Source of the DNA: Citromicrobium sp.
Lineage (GTDB): Bacteria; Pseudomonadota; Alphaproteobacteria; Sphingomonadales; Sphingomonadaceae
Length of the DNA: 25,415 nt
NCBI GenBank assembly: GCA_003248395.1
Contig: QFNA01000008.1
Coordinates: 1-25,415 of the forward strand
Direction of reading: 5' to 3'
Made by a program: the position numbers and the translations under genes. Shown in pieces: positions 14,992 to 24,100 of this stretch. Position 1 is the first letter of the stretch; each line of letters opens with the position of its first letter. The notes under the pieces are model-generated. The model made no database searches. It saw only the letters and a list, made by a program, of their open reading frames with translations, and had not been told where the DNA came from.

Positions 14992-17307
14992 TCAGCCTGC
15001 CTGACGCGCCTCAATCCCCACTGAGTATCCGTTGATGAGAGCATCGATTTCCGCTGCAGGGAGCGGCTTGCTGAGGAGAAACCCTTGAATATACTGGCAA
15101 CCTTCGCGCCGCAGCACTTCGCGCTGCTGCGGGTCTTCGACGCCTTCCGCCAGCGTATCCATGCCTAGCGCTTCGGCCAGCGTCGTTATCGCGCGGATGA
15201 CGGCGTGCGCATTGTTTCCTTCCTCGGCAAGGTCGCGGACGAAACTCCGGTCGATCTTGATCTTGTCGAAGGGGAATTGGCGCAGATAGCTGAGTGAGGA
15301 GTAGCCGGTTCCGAAGTCGTCGAGCGCGATGCGCACGCCAAGTTGGCGCAGTGAGTGAAGCATGCTCAGCGTCTTTTCGACCTCGGCGATGAAAATGCTT
15401 TCGGTAATCTCCAGTTCGAGCCTGCGCGGCTCGAGCCCCGAGCGCGAGAGGGCCTGCATGGTCGTGCAGGTCAGCCCATTGGCCAGGAATTGTTTCGGCG
15501 AAACGTTGACCGCGACGGTCAGCTCTCCGGGCCAGAGACTGGCGGCGCGGCATGCCTCGTGGACGACCCATTCGCCGATCTGGAGAATGAGGCCTGTCTC
15601 TTCGGCGAGTGGAATGAACTCCACCGGGCTGATGAGACCCTTGGTCGGGTGTTTCCATCGCACAAGCGCCTCGAAACCCTGCAGTTTTTCTTCACGCAAG
15701 GAGTAGAGCGGCTGAAAATGCAGTTCGAAATGGCCTTCCTTGATGGCCAGTCGCAAATCGAGTTCCATTTCGCGCCTTCGACGCGCCTGCTCGTCGAGCG
15801 CGGGTTCGAAAAAGTGGAAGTTCGATTTCCCTTCGCGCTTTGCCCGGTATAGCGCGAGGTCGGCATGCTTCAGCAGCGACACGCCGTCTTCGCCGTCTCC
15901 AGGAGCGACCGCGATTCCGATGCTCGCCGAACACTCCGTCTGTCGCCCCTCGATCAAGGTCTGGCGCTCGAAACATTCCTGGATCCGCTCTGCCAGGGGC
16001 ATCAGGCTTGCACCGGGATCCTTTTCGACCATCATAATCGCGAATTCATCGCCGCCGAGCCGCGCCACCTGCGCGTCGCCCAGTGTCGCTGTTAGGCATT
16101 GGGCAATTTCGCGCAGCAGCGCATCGCCCGCCGGATGCCCCAACGTATCGTTGACCACCTTGAAATCGTCGAGATCGCAATAAGCGATTAGCAGACGATC
16201 ATCGCCGCTGCGTCGTGCCAGGGCATGTTCCAACTGTTCGGAAAACAGCTTGCGATTTGGCAAGTTGGTCAGACCATCGTGCAGCCCTACGTGAATGATT
16301 TCGCGCTCGCGTTCTTCGATTGCACCGACCATCTGGTTGAAGCTTTGGGCAAGCCGCCCGACTTCATCGTTGGTTTCGACCGGCACAACGATCTCTTCGC
16401 CTGCACCGAAGCGCCGCACTGCATCGTCTAGTTTGGCCAGAGGGTTCGTGATACCACGCGCAATCCGCATGCCGACCATGATCACCAGTGCGATCCCTGT
16501 CAGCGCAACACCGATAAGCAGATATTTGAGGCTTGCATATTCCTTCAGCGCGGCGCCCAGCGAGTGGCGCAGGACAAGGCGCGGCTCGACGCTCTCGTCG
16601 AGGCTGGGCAGTCGCGACATGTAGTAGAGATTGCGAGCCTCGTCGTCGGCCTCGATGACGGTATCGATCGGCTGGGCCGCCAACCCCGGCTCCAGATCCG
16701 CCGTGGAGCGGATTGTCGCATCGGTGTCGATCGCCGCTAGCCGCGCAAGGCCGCTCATGGCAGTCCGGTCTAGCGGATGAGCTATGACGAGCCAGCCCAC
16801 TGTGTCGGGGGCCTCGATCGGCGATGCTGCGGCAAGAGCGAGGCCCTTGCCGAGGCGCATGATGCCCCGCTCTTCGCCTGCATCAAGCTTGTGCCAGATA
16901 TCTTCCATCTGCGGCAGGCCGGCCCGACCGTCGCCAATCAATGTGCCGTCGAGACCAACCACGAAGGCTCGCGAACTACGGGATCGCGACCGAAGGCTGC
17001 GCAGTGCGCTCGCGATCGTTGGTTCATCGCCTGTCGCGACAGCTTCGCGAAATCCGTAATCACGACTCAAGACATCGGCAGCGCCACGCATCTGTCGCGC
17101 GCGAAGGTCGATGATCTCGTCGAATACCCGTGAATTGGCGGCGAGGTCGCGCGTCGCGGAATTCTCGCCAAAGCGTTCTATCCCCGCGCTGACGAGGATC
17201 ATCACCACGGACAGAACGATAGCGAACAGGCTCGCATAAAGCACTGCGATGCGCGTTTTGAGCGATCCGAACCGTAGGTTGGGTAGCCGCGCCGAAACAG
17301 GTTTCAC
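14992..17307 (-). CDS. Membrane-bound GGDEF-EAL protein (c-di-GMP cyclase/phosphodiesterase) with periplasmic sensor domain
   Basis: This is an inner-membrane enzyme of c-di-GMP turnover, 771 aa from GTG 17307. Order of parts: transmembrane helix at about 18-42; a periplasmic region of about 215 residues (VVGLDGTLIGDG suggests a Cache-like fold); a second helix at about 260-282; HAMP to about 330; GGDEF with intact LGGDEF (418-422); EAL with intact FEALVRW (546-548), NVSPKQF, DDFGTGYSS, KIKIDRSF and LAEGVE. Both catalytic sites look complete. No RxxD inhibitory site is seen at the usual spacing before GGDEF. GTG 17307 overlaps the stop of the cupredoxin-like gene as GTGA, implying coupling; an ATG at 17403 would overlap that gene by 100 bases. 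The periplasmic partner may supply the signal. Confidence 0.88.
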   Translation of the reverse strand: MKPVSARLPNLRFGSLKTRIAVLYASLFAIVLSVVMILVSAGIERFGENSATRDLAANSRVFDEIIDLRARQMRGAADVLSRDYGFREAVATGDEPTIASALRSLRSRSRSSRAFVVGLDGTLIGDGRAGLPQMEDIWHKLDAGEERGIMRLGKGLALAAASPIEAPDTVGWLVIAHPLDRTAMSGLARLAAIDTDATIRSTADLEPGLAAQPIDTVIEADDEARNLYYMSRLPSLDESVEPRLVLRHSLGAALKEYASLKYLLIGVALTGIALVIMVGMRIARGITNPLAKLDDAVRRFGAGEEIVVPVETNDEVGRLAQSFNQMVGAIEEREREIIHVGLHDGLTNLPNRKLFSEQLEHALARRSGDDRLLIAYCDLDDFKVVNDTLGHPAGDALLREIAQCLTATLGDAQVARLGGDEFAIMMVEKDPGASLMPLAERIQECFERQTLIEGRQTECSASIGIAVAPGDGEDGVSLLKHADLALYRAKREGKSNFHFFEPALDEQARRRREMELDLRLAIKEGHFELHFQPLYSLREEKLQGFEALVRWKHPTKGLISPVEFIPLAEETGLILQIGEWVVHEACRAASLWPGELTVAVNVSPKQFLANGLTCTTMQALSRSGLEPRRLELEITESIFIAEVEKTLSMLHSLRQLGVRIALDDFGTGYSSLSYLRQFPFDKIKIDRSFVRDLAEEGNNAHAVIRAITTLAEALGMDTLAEGVEDPQQREVLRREGCQYIQGFLLSKPLPAAEIDALINGYSVGIEARQAG

Positions 17308-17912
17308 CGCAAACGCACCGCGATACGATGGCGATTGGAGCTTGCCGCCACTGCTATCGCCCGCTTCATTTCGCCGCCGGGCGCTCGCAATTGTGGGTGC
17401 CACACCGTCAGGGCGGCCCGGCCTCCGGATACGCCTCGCAGCGTGACAAGGCCATTGGAATCGGTGCGCGCGGCGTGTGGCGTATTGACGACCCTTATAT
17501 AGCCCCGCATCTGGTCATGGATATTGCATCCCAGCTTTACAGTGCCGCTTGCCGGAAAGTTTTGCGTGCGTGTCTGATTGCGGCCGTAGAGATCGATTTC
17601 GAATCGGGCCGGTTTGGAAAAACTGTAAATCGAATGCCGCACCCGATCGAGATTGGGGAAGGCCACTGTGCTGCCCTTGGCTACGATCAGGGTGCCGGGG
17701 ATGAAGGTCTCGTCTTTCTGACCCATCGCCATGCGCCAGGGAAAGGTAATCCGCCCCTTTTGCTGCCCAGCCGAGTGTAGCTCGACGACGGCATCTTTTA
17801 TCGGCACGCCGCGGGCGTCGACGACCTGCACCTGCACCGAATGCGACGTGGCTGCCATCAGGCTGACGGGTAATGCGACGAGCGAAAGCAGGAGAAGGAG
17901 CGTGCGAACCAT
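17304..17912 (-). CDS. Exported cupredoxin-like (plastocyanin-type) protein, 'methylamine utilization protein' family
   Basis: This is a predicted periplasmic protein of 202 aa with a type-1 copper-site pattern. A signal peptide (MVRTLLLLLSLVALPVSLMA) is followed by a cupredoxin-like beta domain. Candidate copper ligands are H93 in VRHSIYSF and C129, H132 and M135 in GCNIHDQMRGY, the order His, Cys, His, Met of blue-copper proteins. A short Gly/Val-rich Ig-like tail follows (TDSNGLVTLRGV). Proteins like this are often annotated as methylamine utilization proteins, but no methylamine dehydrogenase genes are nearby. It is translationally coupled to the downstream GGDEF-EAL gene and diverges from the DUF3034-like gene, so a redox or copper-linked sensory role is an attractive inference. 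ATG 17912 is preferred to TTG 17930 because it opens the signal peptide. Confidence 0.75.
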   Translation of the reverse strand: MVRTLLLLLSLVALPVSLMAATSHSVQVQVVDARGVPIKDAVVELHSAGQQKGRITFPWRMAMGQKDETFIPGTLIVAKGSTVAFPNLDRVRHSIYSFSKPARFEIDLYGRNQTRTQNFPASGTVKLGCNIHDQMRGYIRVVNTPHAARTDSNGLVTLRGVSGGRAALTVWHPQLRAPGGEMKRAIAVAASSNRHRIAVRLR

Positions 17913-17997
17913 AATCAAGGGGTTAGCCAAGATGGGTTAATGAAGTATCCATGCAGGCTTAACGCCTTCTCAACCGCGTTTTGCGAATTACGCCAGC
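17913..17997. promoter_or_regulatory. Divergent promoter region between the cupredoxin-like and DUF3034-like genes
   Basis: Eighty-five bases separate two divergently transcribed genes, so promoters for both units should lie here. The only motif seen is a weak inverted repeat AGGC-N5-GCCT at 17955-17967. Several TTAA/GGTTA-like words are present, but none has clear dyad symmetry. No -35/-10 pair is convincing. Confidence 0.35.
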
Positions 17998-18933
17998 ATG
18001 TTAGGTCGTTCCACTCCGAGGTTCGCGCGAAATTGCGCGAAATCCGTGCCTCTGCTGTTCGTAGCCGTCCTTGCGCAGCCACTGGTTGCGCAAGACGGCG
18101 ATGCCGATCCCACCCCGCTCGATGAACCGCCCCCCGCCGAATACAACGCCAAATTGATGCTGACGAACGGCATTTCGGCAATCGACGGAGCAAGCGGAGG
18201 CGGCATCGCTAACTGGGCGACGATTGCTGGTCGACAATCCGATCGCGGTTTCGGCATGCAGGTTCACGCGACCGGTGTGGAATTGGCCGACTTTCGCTGG
18301 CAGAGCCATGGCCTAGCCATCGGAATCGCAGACCGCGTGGAGCTGAGTTACGCAAGGCAAAATTTCGACACGCGTGATGTCGGTGCCGCGCTCGGCATCG
18401 GGCAAGGCTACGTCCTCAATCAGGATGTTTACGGTGCCAAATTCCGCCTGGCGGGCGATGTAGTTTACGGAGATCCGCTTCTGCCGCAGATTGCGATTGG
18501 CGTGCAGTACAAGCGCAATCTGGATGGCGGTGTGGCGCGCGCTGTCGGGGCAGCGAATGACGAGGGGCTCGACATTACGCTCAGTGCCACCAAGCTTTTC
18601 CTCTCGCAAAGCGTGCTCGTCAACACGACAGCGCGCCTGACCAAGGCGAATCAGAATGGCTTGCTCGGCTATGGCAGTGCGGCTCACGACGACCTCGCGC
18701 TGCAGTTCGAGGGTGCGGTTGCCTATCAATTCTCGCGCCGTTTCGTGGTTGGCGGCGAGTTTCGCAGCAAACCCGATAATCTCGGCCTCGGTGAAGACGA
18801 TTGGCTCGATATTTTCGCCGCTTACGGCGTCAGTGAGAACATTACGCTGACTGCTGCTTACGCCGACCTCGGCTCGATCGCGACTTTCGAAGATCAGCGC
18901 GGTGCCTTTCTCCAGGCACAACTCGCATTCTAG
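17998..18933 (+). CDS. DUF3034-like outer-membrane beta-barrel protein
   Basis: This is a predicted exported barrel protein of 311 aa and unknown function. A signal peptide (KSVPLLFVAVLAQPLVAQ, cleaved at about 32) is followed by an acidic/proline linker (DGDADPTPLDEPPPAEYNA). Alternating hydrophobic strands of barrel type then continue to the C-terminal AFLQAQLAF, which ends in the terminal Phe typical of outer-membrane proteins. The sequence fits the DUF3034 family as I remember it; that assignment needs a profile search. It shares an operon with the truncated hemoglobin gene 12 bases downstream and diverges from the cupredoxin/c-di-GMP pair. It could be a pore or surface partner for that group. 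ATG 17998 is used; no clear ribosome site is visible. Confidence 0.68.
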   Translation: MLGRSTPRFARNCAKSVPLLFVAVLAQPLVAQDGDADPTPLDEPPPAEYNAKLMLTNGISAIDGASGGGIANWATIAGRQSDRGFGMQVHATGVELADFRWQSHGLAIGIADRVELSYARQNFDTRDVGAALGIGQGYVLNQDVYGAKFRLAGDVVYGDPLLPQIAIGVQYKRNLDGGVARAVGAANDEGLDITLSATKLFLSQSVLVNTTARLTKANQNGLLGYGSAAHDDLALQFEGAVAYQFSRRFVVGGEFRSKPDNLGLGEDDWLDIFAAYGVSENITLTAAYADLGSIATFEDQRGAFLQAQLAF

Positions 18934-18945
18934 GGATATTCAATC

Positions 18946-19476
18946 ATGAATTTCATCGCCGCCTTGCCACTTCTTATTTTGCAACAGGCTCCGGCCGAAA
19001 ATATCGACTGGGACGCCGAGTTCGGGGTCGAGAAGGAGGTCCGCGATCCGGTTACCGGAGAATTGCCGGTCGAACCTTACGAACAGAGCAATGCCAATGC
19101 GGGCGCCGAACCTTTCGAAGGTCGCGCGATGGCTGATCACTTTGGTGGTGCCGACGGCATTCGTGCTGTCGCCGATCGGTTCGTCGATCTCAATTTCTCG
19201 GATCCCCGCGTCGCAGCAATCTTCACCGGCCACGACCAGGTCAGGCTTCGCCGAACGATTTTCGAACAATTCTGCTACGTTCTCAACGCAGGTTGCATCT
19301 ACTCCGGGCGCGACATGCGGACCGCGCACCAGGCAATGGGCGTGCGTCGTCCGGACATGAATGCCGTGGTCGAGAACCTGCAACGCGCGATGCGCGAACA
19401 GGGCGTTCCCTTTGCCGCACAGAACCGCTTCCTTGCCAAGCTCGCGCCAATGAGCGGTAAGATCATCGAACGCTAA
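18946..19476 (+). CDS. Group I truncated hemoglobin with N-terminal extension, probably exported
   Basis: This is a heme protein of the 2-on-2 truncated hemoglobin family, 176 aa. The globin domain covers about residues 64-176: HFGGADGIRAVADRF (helices A-B), IFTGHD, then FCYVLNAGCIYSGRDMRTAH. H128 in that last block is the expected proximal (F8) histidine, and a G/H-helix region follows. Before it lies an extension of about 60 residues: a hydrophobic start (MNFIAALPLLILQQAPA) that may be a signal peptide, then an acidic linker. The extension suggests a periplasmic location, though the start lacks the usual basic residues. It probably binds O2 or NO. GGGATA precedes the start, 12 bases after the barrel gene stop. 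Location and ligand are inferences. Confidence 0.78.
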   Translation: MNFIAALPLLILQQAPAENIDWDAEFGVEKEVRDPVTGELPVEPYEQSNANAGAEPFEGRAMADHFGGADGIRAVADRFVDLNFSDPRVAAIFTGHDQVRLRRTIFEQFCYVLNAGCIYSGRDMRTAHQAMGVRRPDMNAVVENLQRAMREQGVPFAAQNRFLAKLAPMSGKIIER

Positions 19477-19532
19477 ACGTCACGCAAGGGGCGGTCTTCT
19501 CCAATCGTTCAGGTCATGGTAGGCCCTGCACC

Positions 19533-21017
19533 ATGAGCGGCCCGGTCGACCTGCTGGTAATCGGTGGCGGAATCAACGGGGCCGGTATCGCGCGCGACGC
19601 CGCAGGGCGCGGCCTGTCCGTGGTCCTCGTCGAGAAAGACGATCTTGCCGCGCATACGTCATCGGCAAGCACCAAACTCATTCACGGGGGTTTGCGCTAT
19701 CTCGAGCATTACGAGTTCCGCTTGGTCTCGGAGTCCCTGCGCGAACGCGAAGTCCTTTTGCGCAATGCCCCACACATCATCTGGCCGCTGCGCTTTGTGC
19801 TCCCTCACGAAGCCGACATGCGCCCCAGATGGATGCTGCGGGCAGGCCTTGCACTCTATGACCGGCTTGGCGGACGAGGCAGCTTGCCTCGGTCGCACGC
19901 AGTCGACCTCACGCGTGCGCCGCATCGTTCGATCCTTGACGAGAAACTGACCAAGGGTTTCGAATACTCGGATTGCTGGGTCGAAGATTCGCGGCTCGTC
20001 GTGCTGACCGCGATGGATGCACGAGAGCGTGGGGCGCAAATTCTGACGCGCACCGAATGTATTGCACTCGAAAGACAGCCGGATTCTTGGCGCGTCACTG
20101 TCCGAAACCCAGGAGGGGTCAGCCAGATAGAAGCACGCGCCATAGCCAACGCGGCGGGGCCTTGGGTCGATCGGGTCGCGAAAGCGGCACTGGGAGCGAG
20201 AAGTTCTGCCCATCTGCGGCTGGTCAAGGGCAGCCACATCGTCATCCCCCGCGCATACAGCGGCGACCATGCCTATATTTTCCAGCAACCCGACGGGCGC
20301 ATCGTTTTCGCCATTCCCTACGAGCGGCATTTTACGTTGATTGGCACGACCGATGTAAGATTCGAAGGCGATCTCGATCGTGTCGAGATCGACGGGGCCG
20401 AGCGAGAGTACTTGCGCGCCGCCGCCAGCCGGTATTTCCGCACGCCTGTCGCAGAGGCGGATATCGTTCATAGCTATGCGGGTGTCCGGCCGCTCTACGA
20501 CGACAATGCGGCGAGCAACGCCGCCGTCACACGCGACTATGTTTTCGAACTCGATAAAATGGGCGGAGCGCCGATCCTGTCGGTCTATGGCGGCAAGATC
20601 ACGACCTATCGAAAACTCGCGGAACATGCGCTCGATCGACTCTCGGACGTTTTGGAAATCCCGCGGGGTGCGTGGACTGCAACGGAGCCATTGCCGGGTG
20701 GTGATATTGGTTCCAGCTTTGCTGATTTCCTCTATCGCCAGACTCGACTCTATTCGTGGGCGCCGCCTGAGATGCTGCTAAGCCTGGCGCGGGCTTACGG
20801 TACGCGAATGACGGCAATCCTTGGTCCTCATTCAGACCTCAGCGACCTTGGGCAAAACTTCGGCGGCAATTTGTATGAAGCCGAAGTGGCATACCTGATC
20901 GAACAAGAATTTGCCTGCACGGCGGAAGATGTCTTGTGGCGTCGTAGCAAACTGGGCTTACACCTCGACACAGCAAGCGAGCAGGCTCTGGTCCGCTGGT
21001 TCGCAAAACGCGCTTGA
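19533..21017 (+). CDS. glpD: Aerobic glycerol-3-phosphate dehydrogenase (FAD-dependent)
   Basis: This is a membrane-associated flavoenzyme that oxidises sn-glycerol 3-phosphate to dihydroxyacetone phosphate and passes electrons to quinone. The FAD-binding motif GGGINGAGIARDAAGRG starts at residue 11. The conserved family signature SSASTKLIHGGLRYLEH follows at about 43-59, with VKGSHIVIPR and IGTTD further on. Length (494 aa) is normal. The C-terminal cap region continues through YLIEQEFACTAEDVLWRRSKLG, a known family block. It begins 56 bases after the hemoglobin gene, but with no clear functional link. No glpK, glpF or glpR is nearby, so regulation cannot be read here. Confidence 0.93.
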   Translation: MSGPVDLLVIGGGINGAGIARDAAGRGLSVVLVEKDDLAAHTSSASTKLIHGGLRYLEHYEFRLVSESLREREVLLRNAPHIIWPLRFVLPHEADMRPRWMLRAGLALYDRLGGRGSLPRSHAVDLTRAPHRSILDEKLTKGFEYSDCWVEDSRLVVLTAMDARERGAQILTRTECIALERQPDSWRVTVRNPGGVSQIEARAIANAAGPWVDRVAKAALGARSSAHLRLVKGSHIVIPRAYSGDHAYIFQQPDGRIVFAIPYERHFTLIGTTDVRFEGDLDRVEIDGAEREYLRAAASRYFRTPVAEADIVHSYAGVRPLYDDNAASNAAVTRDYVFELDKMGGAPILSVYGGKITTYRKLAEHALDRLSDVLEIPRGAWTATEPLPGGDIGSSFADFLYRQTRLYSWAPPEMLLSLARAYGTRMTAILGPHSDLSDLGQNFGGNLYEAEVAYLIEQEFACTAEDVLWRRSKLGLHLDTASEQALVRWFAKRA

Positions 21018-21114
21018 TCGCCGCTACGTAATGCGCGACGTTCACAAGGCTTGAAAGGGCGCTTCCGCGGGTCCAAGGGGCGGATCTCACATCAACCTGT
21101 CTGCCCGGAGTCGT

Positions 21115-24100
21115 ATGGCTTTGCACGATCCTGCCCGCATTTCCCAGATTTCTCGTCAAGCTCTGCGTGAAGCTTACCGCGCGGAGGAAAATTCCTGCGT
21201 TGCGGAACGCATGGAGCAGGCCGCTCAGGCGAGCGCGAAACATGCCGAGGCCGCCACCCTCGCAGGCAAGCTCATTGAGGGTGCGCGCAGTCGTAAAGCC
21301 AGCGGAATCGACGCGTTTCTTCACCAGTATGGCCTGGCCACCGACGAAGGCGTCGCGCTGATGTGCCTAGCAGAGGCTTTGCTGCGTGTCCCCGATGCGC
21401 CCACGGCCGATGCCCTGATTCGTGACAAGATAGGCGACATCGACTGGTCAGAACATCTTGGCGAAAGCTCGTCGACATTCGTTAATGCAGCCACGTTCTC
21501 TCTGATGCTCACCGGGGAAGTCCTCGATCGGCCAGAAGACGCGCAGAAGGGGATGGGCACGTCGCTTAAACGTGCGGTCAACCGGCTGGGCGAACCCGTC
21601 ATCCGCAAGGCGACATTGCAGGCCATGCGCATTCTCGGGGGTCAGTTCGTCTACGGGCGAACGATCGAGGAATCGCTCAAGCGCGCTGCGCCCGAACGCG
21701 CGAAAGGCTTGACCCACAGCTTCGACATGCTTGGCGAAGCGGCAATGACTTACGACGACGCCGAACGTTATCGTCAAAGTTACGAACGTGCGATCGACCG
21801 CCTGGCTCGCGAAGCCAAGGCCGGCGTCAAGCGTTCGCCCGGGATTTCGGTAAAACTTTCGGCCTTGCATCCGAAGTATACCTTTCTCCACGCCGATCTC
21901 GCGGTTGCGGAGCTCGTGCCGATCCTGCACCAGCTTATCGCGAAGGCGCGCGATGCTAACATCCATTTCACCATCGATGCCGAAGAGGCCGACCGGCTTG
22001 AGCTCTCGATGGATATCATCGAAGCGCTATCGCGAGACGATACGCTTTTCACGCGTGCCGACGGCAGCCGTTGGGCGGGCTTCGGCATTGCCATCCAGGC
22101 ATATCAAAAACGTGGGCTGCAGATGTGCGACTGGATCGCCCGCCTCGCTCGCAAGTACGATCGGCAGTTCTTTGTCCGATTAGTCAAGGGCGCTTACTGG
22201 GATACCGAGATCAAGCTGAGCCAGGTTGGCGGGTTCACCGATTTTCCGGTCTTTACGCGCAAGGTCGCAACCGATGTGAGCTATCTCGCTTGTGCGGAAA
22301 AGCTCCTTGCGTGCGACGATGTCATCTATCCAGCGTTCGCCACGCACAATGCTTACACGATCGGCGCGATCAAGGCTCTGGCCGTCGGCAAGCCTTTCGA
22401 ATTTCAGCGCCTTCACGGCATGGGCGAGGATGTCTACGGCGCGCTCGCGCAAATTGAAGGCAATGCGCGCACCAATGTGCGGATCTACGCGCCGACCGGC
22501 ACGCATAAGGATTTGCTCGCCTATCTGGTGCGGCGTCTTCTCGAGAATGGAGCGAACAGCTCTTTCGTCAATCGCATGGCCGATGCAGATGTGCCGGTGC
22601 AAGAGCTGACCACCGATCCTGTCGCCGACATGCGAGAAATGCAGCCCTATCGCAATCCGGCCATTCCTCTTCCTGCCGATATCTTTCCTAACCGGCGCAA
22701 TTCGGCAGGCGTAGATCTGTCGGATCCGCTGGTGCTCGAACCACTGATGGACAGGCTCGCCGCGTTGGAAGGCAAGCACTGGCGGGCAGAACCTACCTTC
22801 ATGTCGGGCGCTCAAGGCGAAGTTGCGCCGATCAACAAGCCGCACGACCTGTCGGCCGAGGTCGGCACCCGCCGCGATGCGCTCGACTTCGAAGTGGAAG
22901 AAGGAATTACTCGCGCGGAGGCCATCCAGCCAGGCTGGAATGCGCTTGGCGGTGATCGCCGCGCCCTCCTTCTCGAAGCAGCTGCCGATCTGTTCGAAGA
23001 GCATACCGACGAGTTTCTGTCGCTTTGCCAGCGTGAGGCAGGGAAGACGCTGCAAGATGCGGTGCTCGAGCTTCGAGAAGCTGTCGATTTCCTGCGCTAT
23101 TACGCGGCAGAGGCGCGCCGGCTCTTCGCGGCACCGATCCGCTTGCCAGGACCGACGGGCGAAGAAAACCGGCTGTCGATGAGCGGTCGCGGCGTTTTTG
23201 CGACGATCTCGCCGTGGAATTTCCCCTTGGCCATTTTCATCGGGCCGGCCGCAGCGGCGCTTGCCGCGGGCAACACGGTGGTGGCGAAGCCTGCCGAACA
23301 GACGCCCTTGATCGCGGCGTTGGCAGTGAAGCTATGTCACGAAGCAGGCATTCCGGAAGAGGCCTTCCAGTTGTTGCCGGGTGCCGGCGAAGTAGGCGAG
23401 ATGATCACGTCCGATCCTCGCATTGCGGGTGTCGCCTTCACGGGTTCGACCCAGACCGCGCAGGCTATCAATCGCAGCCTTGCTGCCCGCGAGGGACCGA
23501 TCGCGACGTTCATCGCTGAGACTGGTGGTCAGAATGCGATGATTATCGATTCTACTGCTCTGCCCGAACAGGTGACGCGCGACGTGGTCGCCTCGGCCTT
23601 CCAGAGTGCGGGGCAGCGGTGTTCCGCACTTCGCGTCCTCCACATTCAGGACGAGGTCTATGACGACATGCTGCATATGATCCGCGGCGCCTTCGAGGCC
23701 CAGCAGATCGGCAATCCCGAGCACCTCGCGACCGATGTCGGCCCGGTCATCGACCCCGACGCCAAAGCCGCGCTCGAACGCCACGTCGCGCGTCGCAAGA
23801 AGGCGGGGCGGCAAGTATGGCGCAGACGCCTGCACAAGGGCGCAAGCGCTGGTTGCTTCGTCGCGCCGACGATCATCGAAATGGATTCGATCCTCGATCT
23901 CAAGCGCGAAAACTTCGGCCCGATCCTTCACGTGGTAAGGTATGGTGCGGGGGAGCTGGCGCGGGTGATGGACGAGATCAACGCGACTGGATACGGTCTC
24001 ACGCTGGGCCTCCACAGCCGAAACGACGATACGCGGGCTTTTGTCGAGGCGCGTGCGCGCGTCGGCAACTTTTACGTCAACCGCAACCAGATCGGCGCCG

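Noticed and set aside
17308..17403. Longer start of the GGDEF-EAL protein at ATG 17403
   Set aside because: It would overlap the cupredoxin-like gene by 100 bases and adds a polar low-complexity stretch; the coupled GTG 17307 is simpler.
17304..17912. Methylamine catabolism suggested by the usual annotation of the cupredoxin-like family
   Set aside because: No methylamine dehydrogenase subunit or maturation gene is present; the neighbours point to signalling instead.
19659..20627. 322-codon open frame antisense to glpD
   Set aside because: A conserved glpD lies on the other strand, and the antisense translation has no domain-like pattern.
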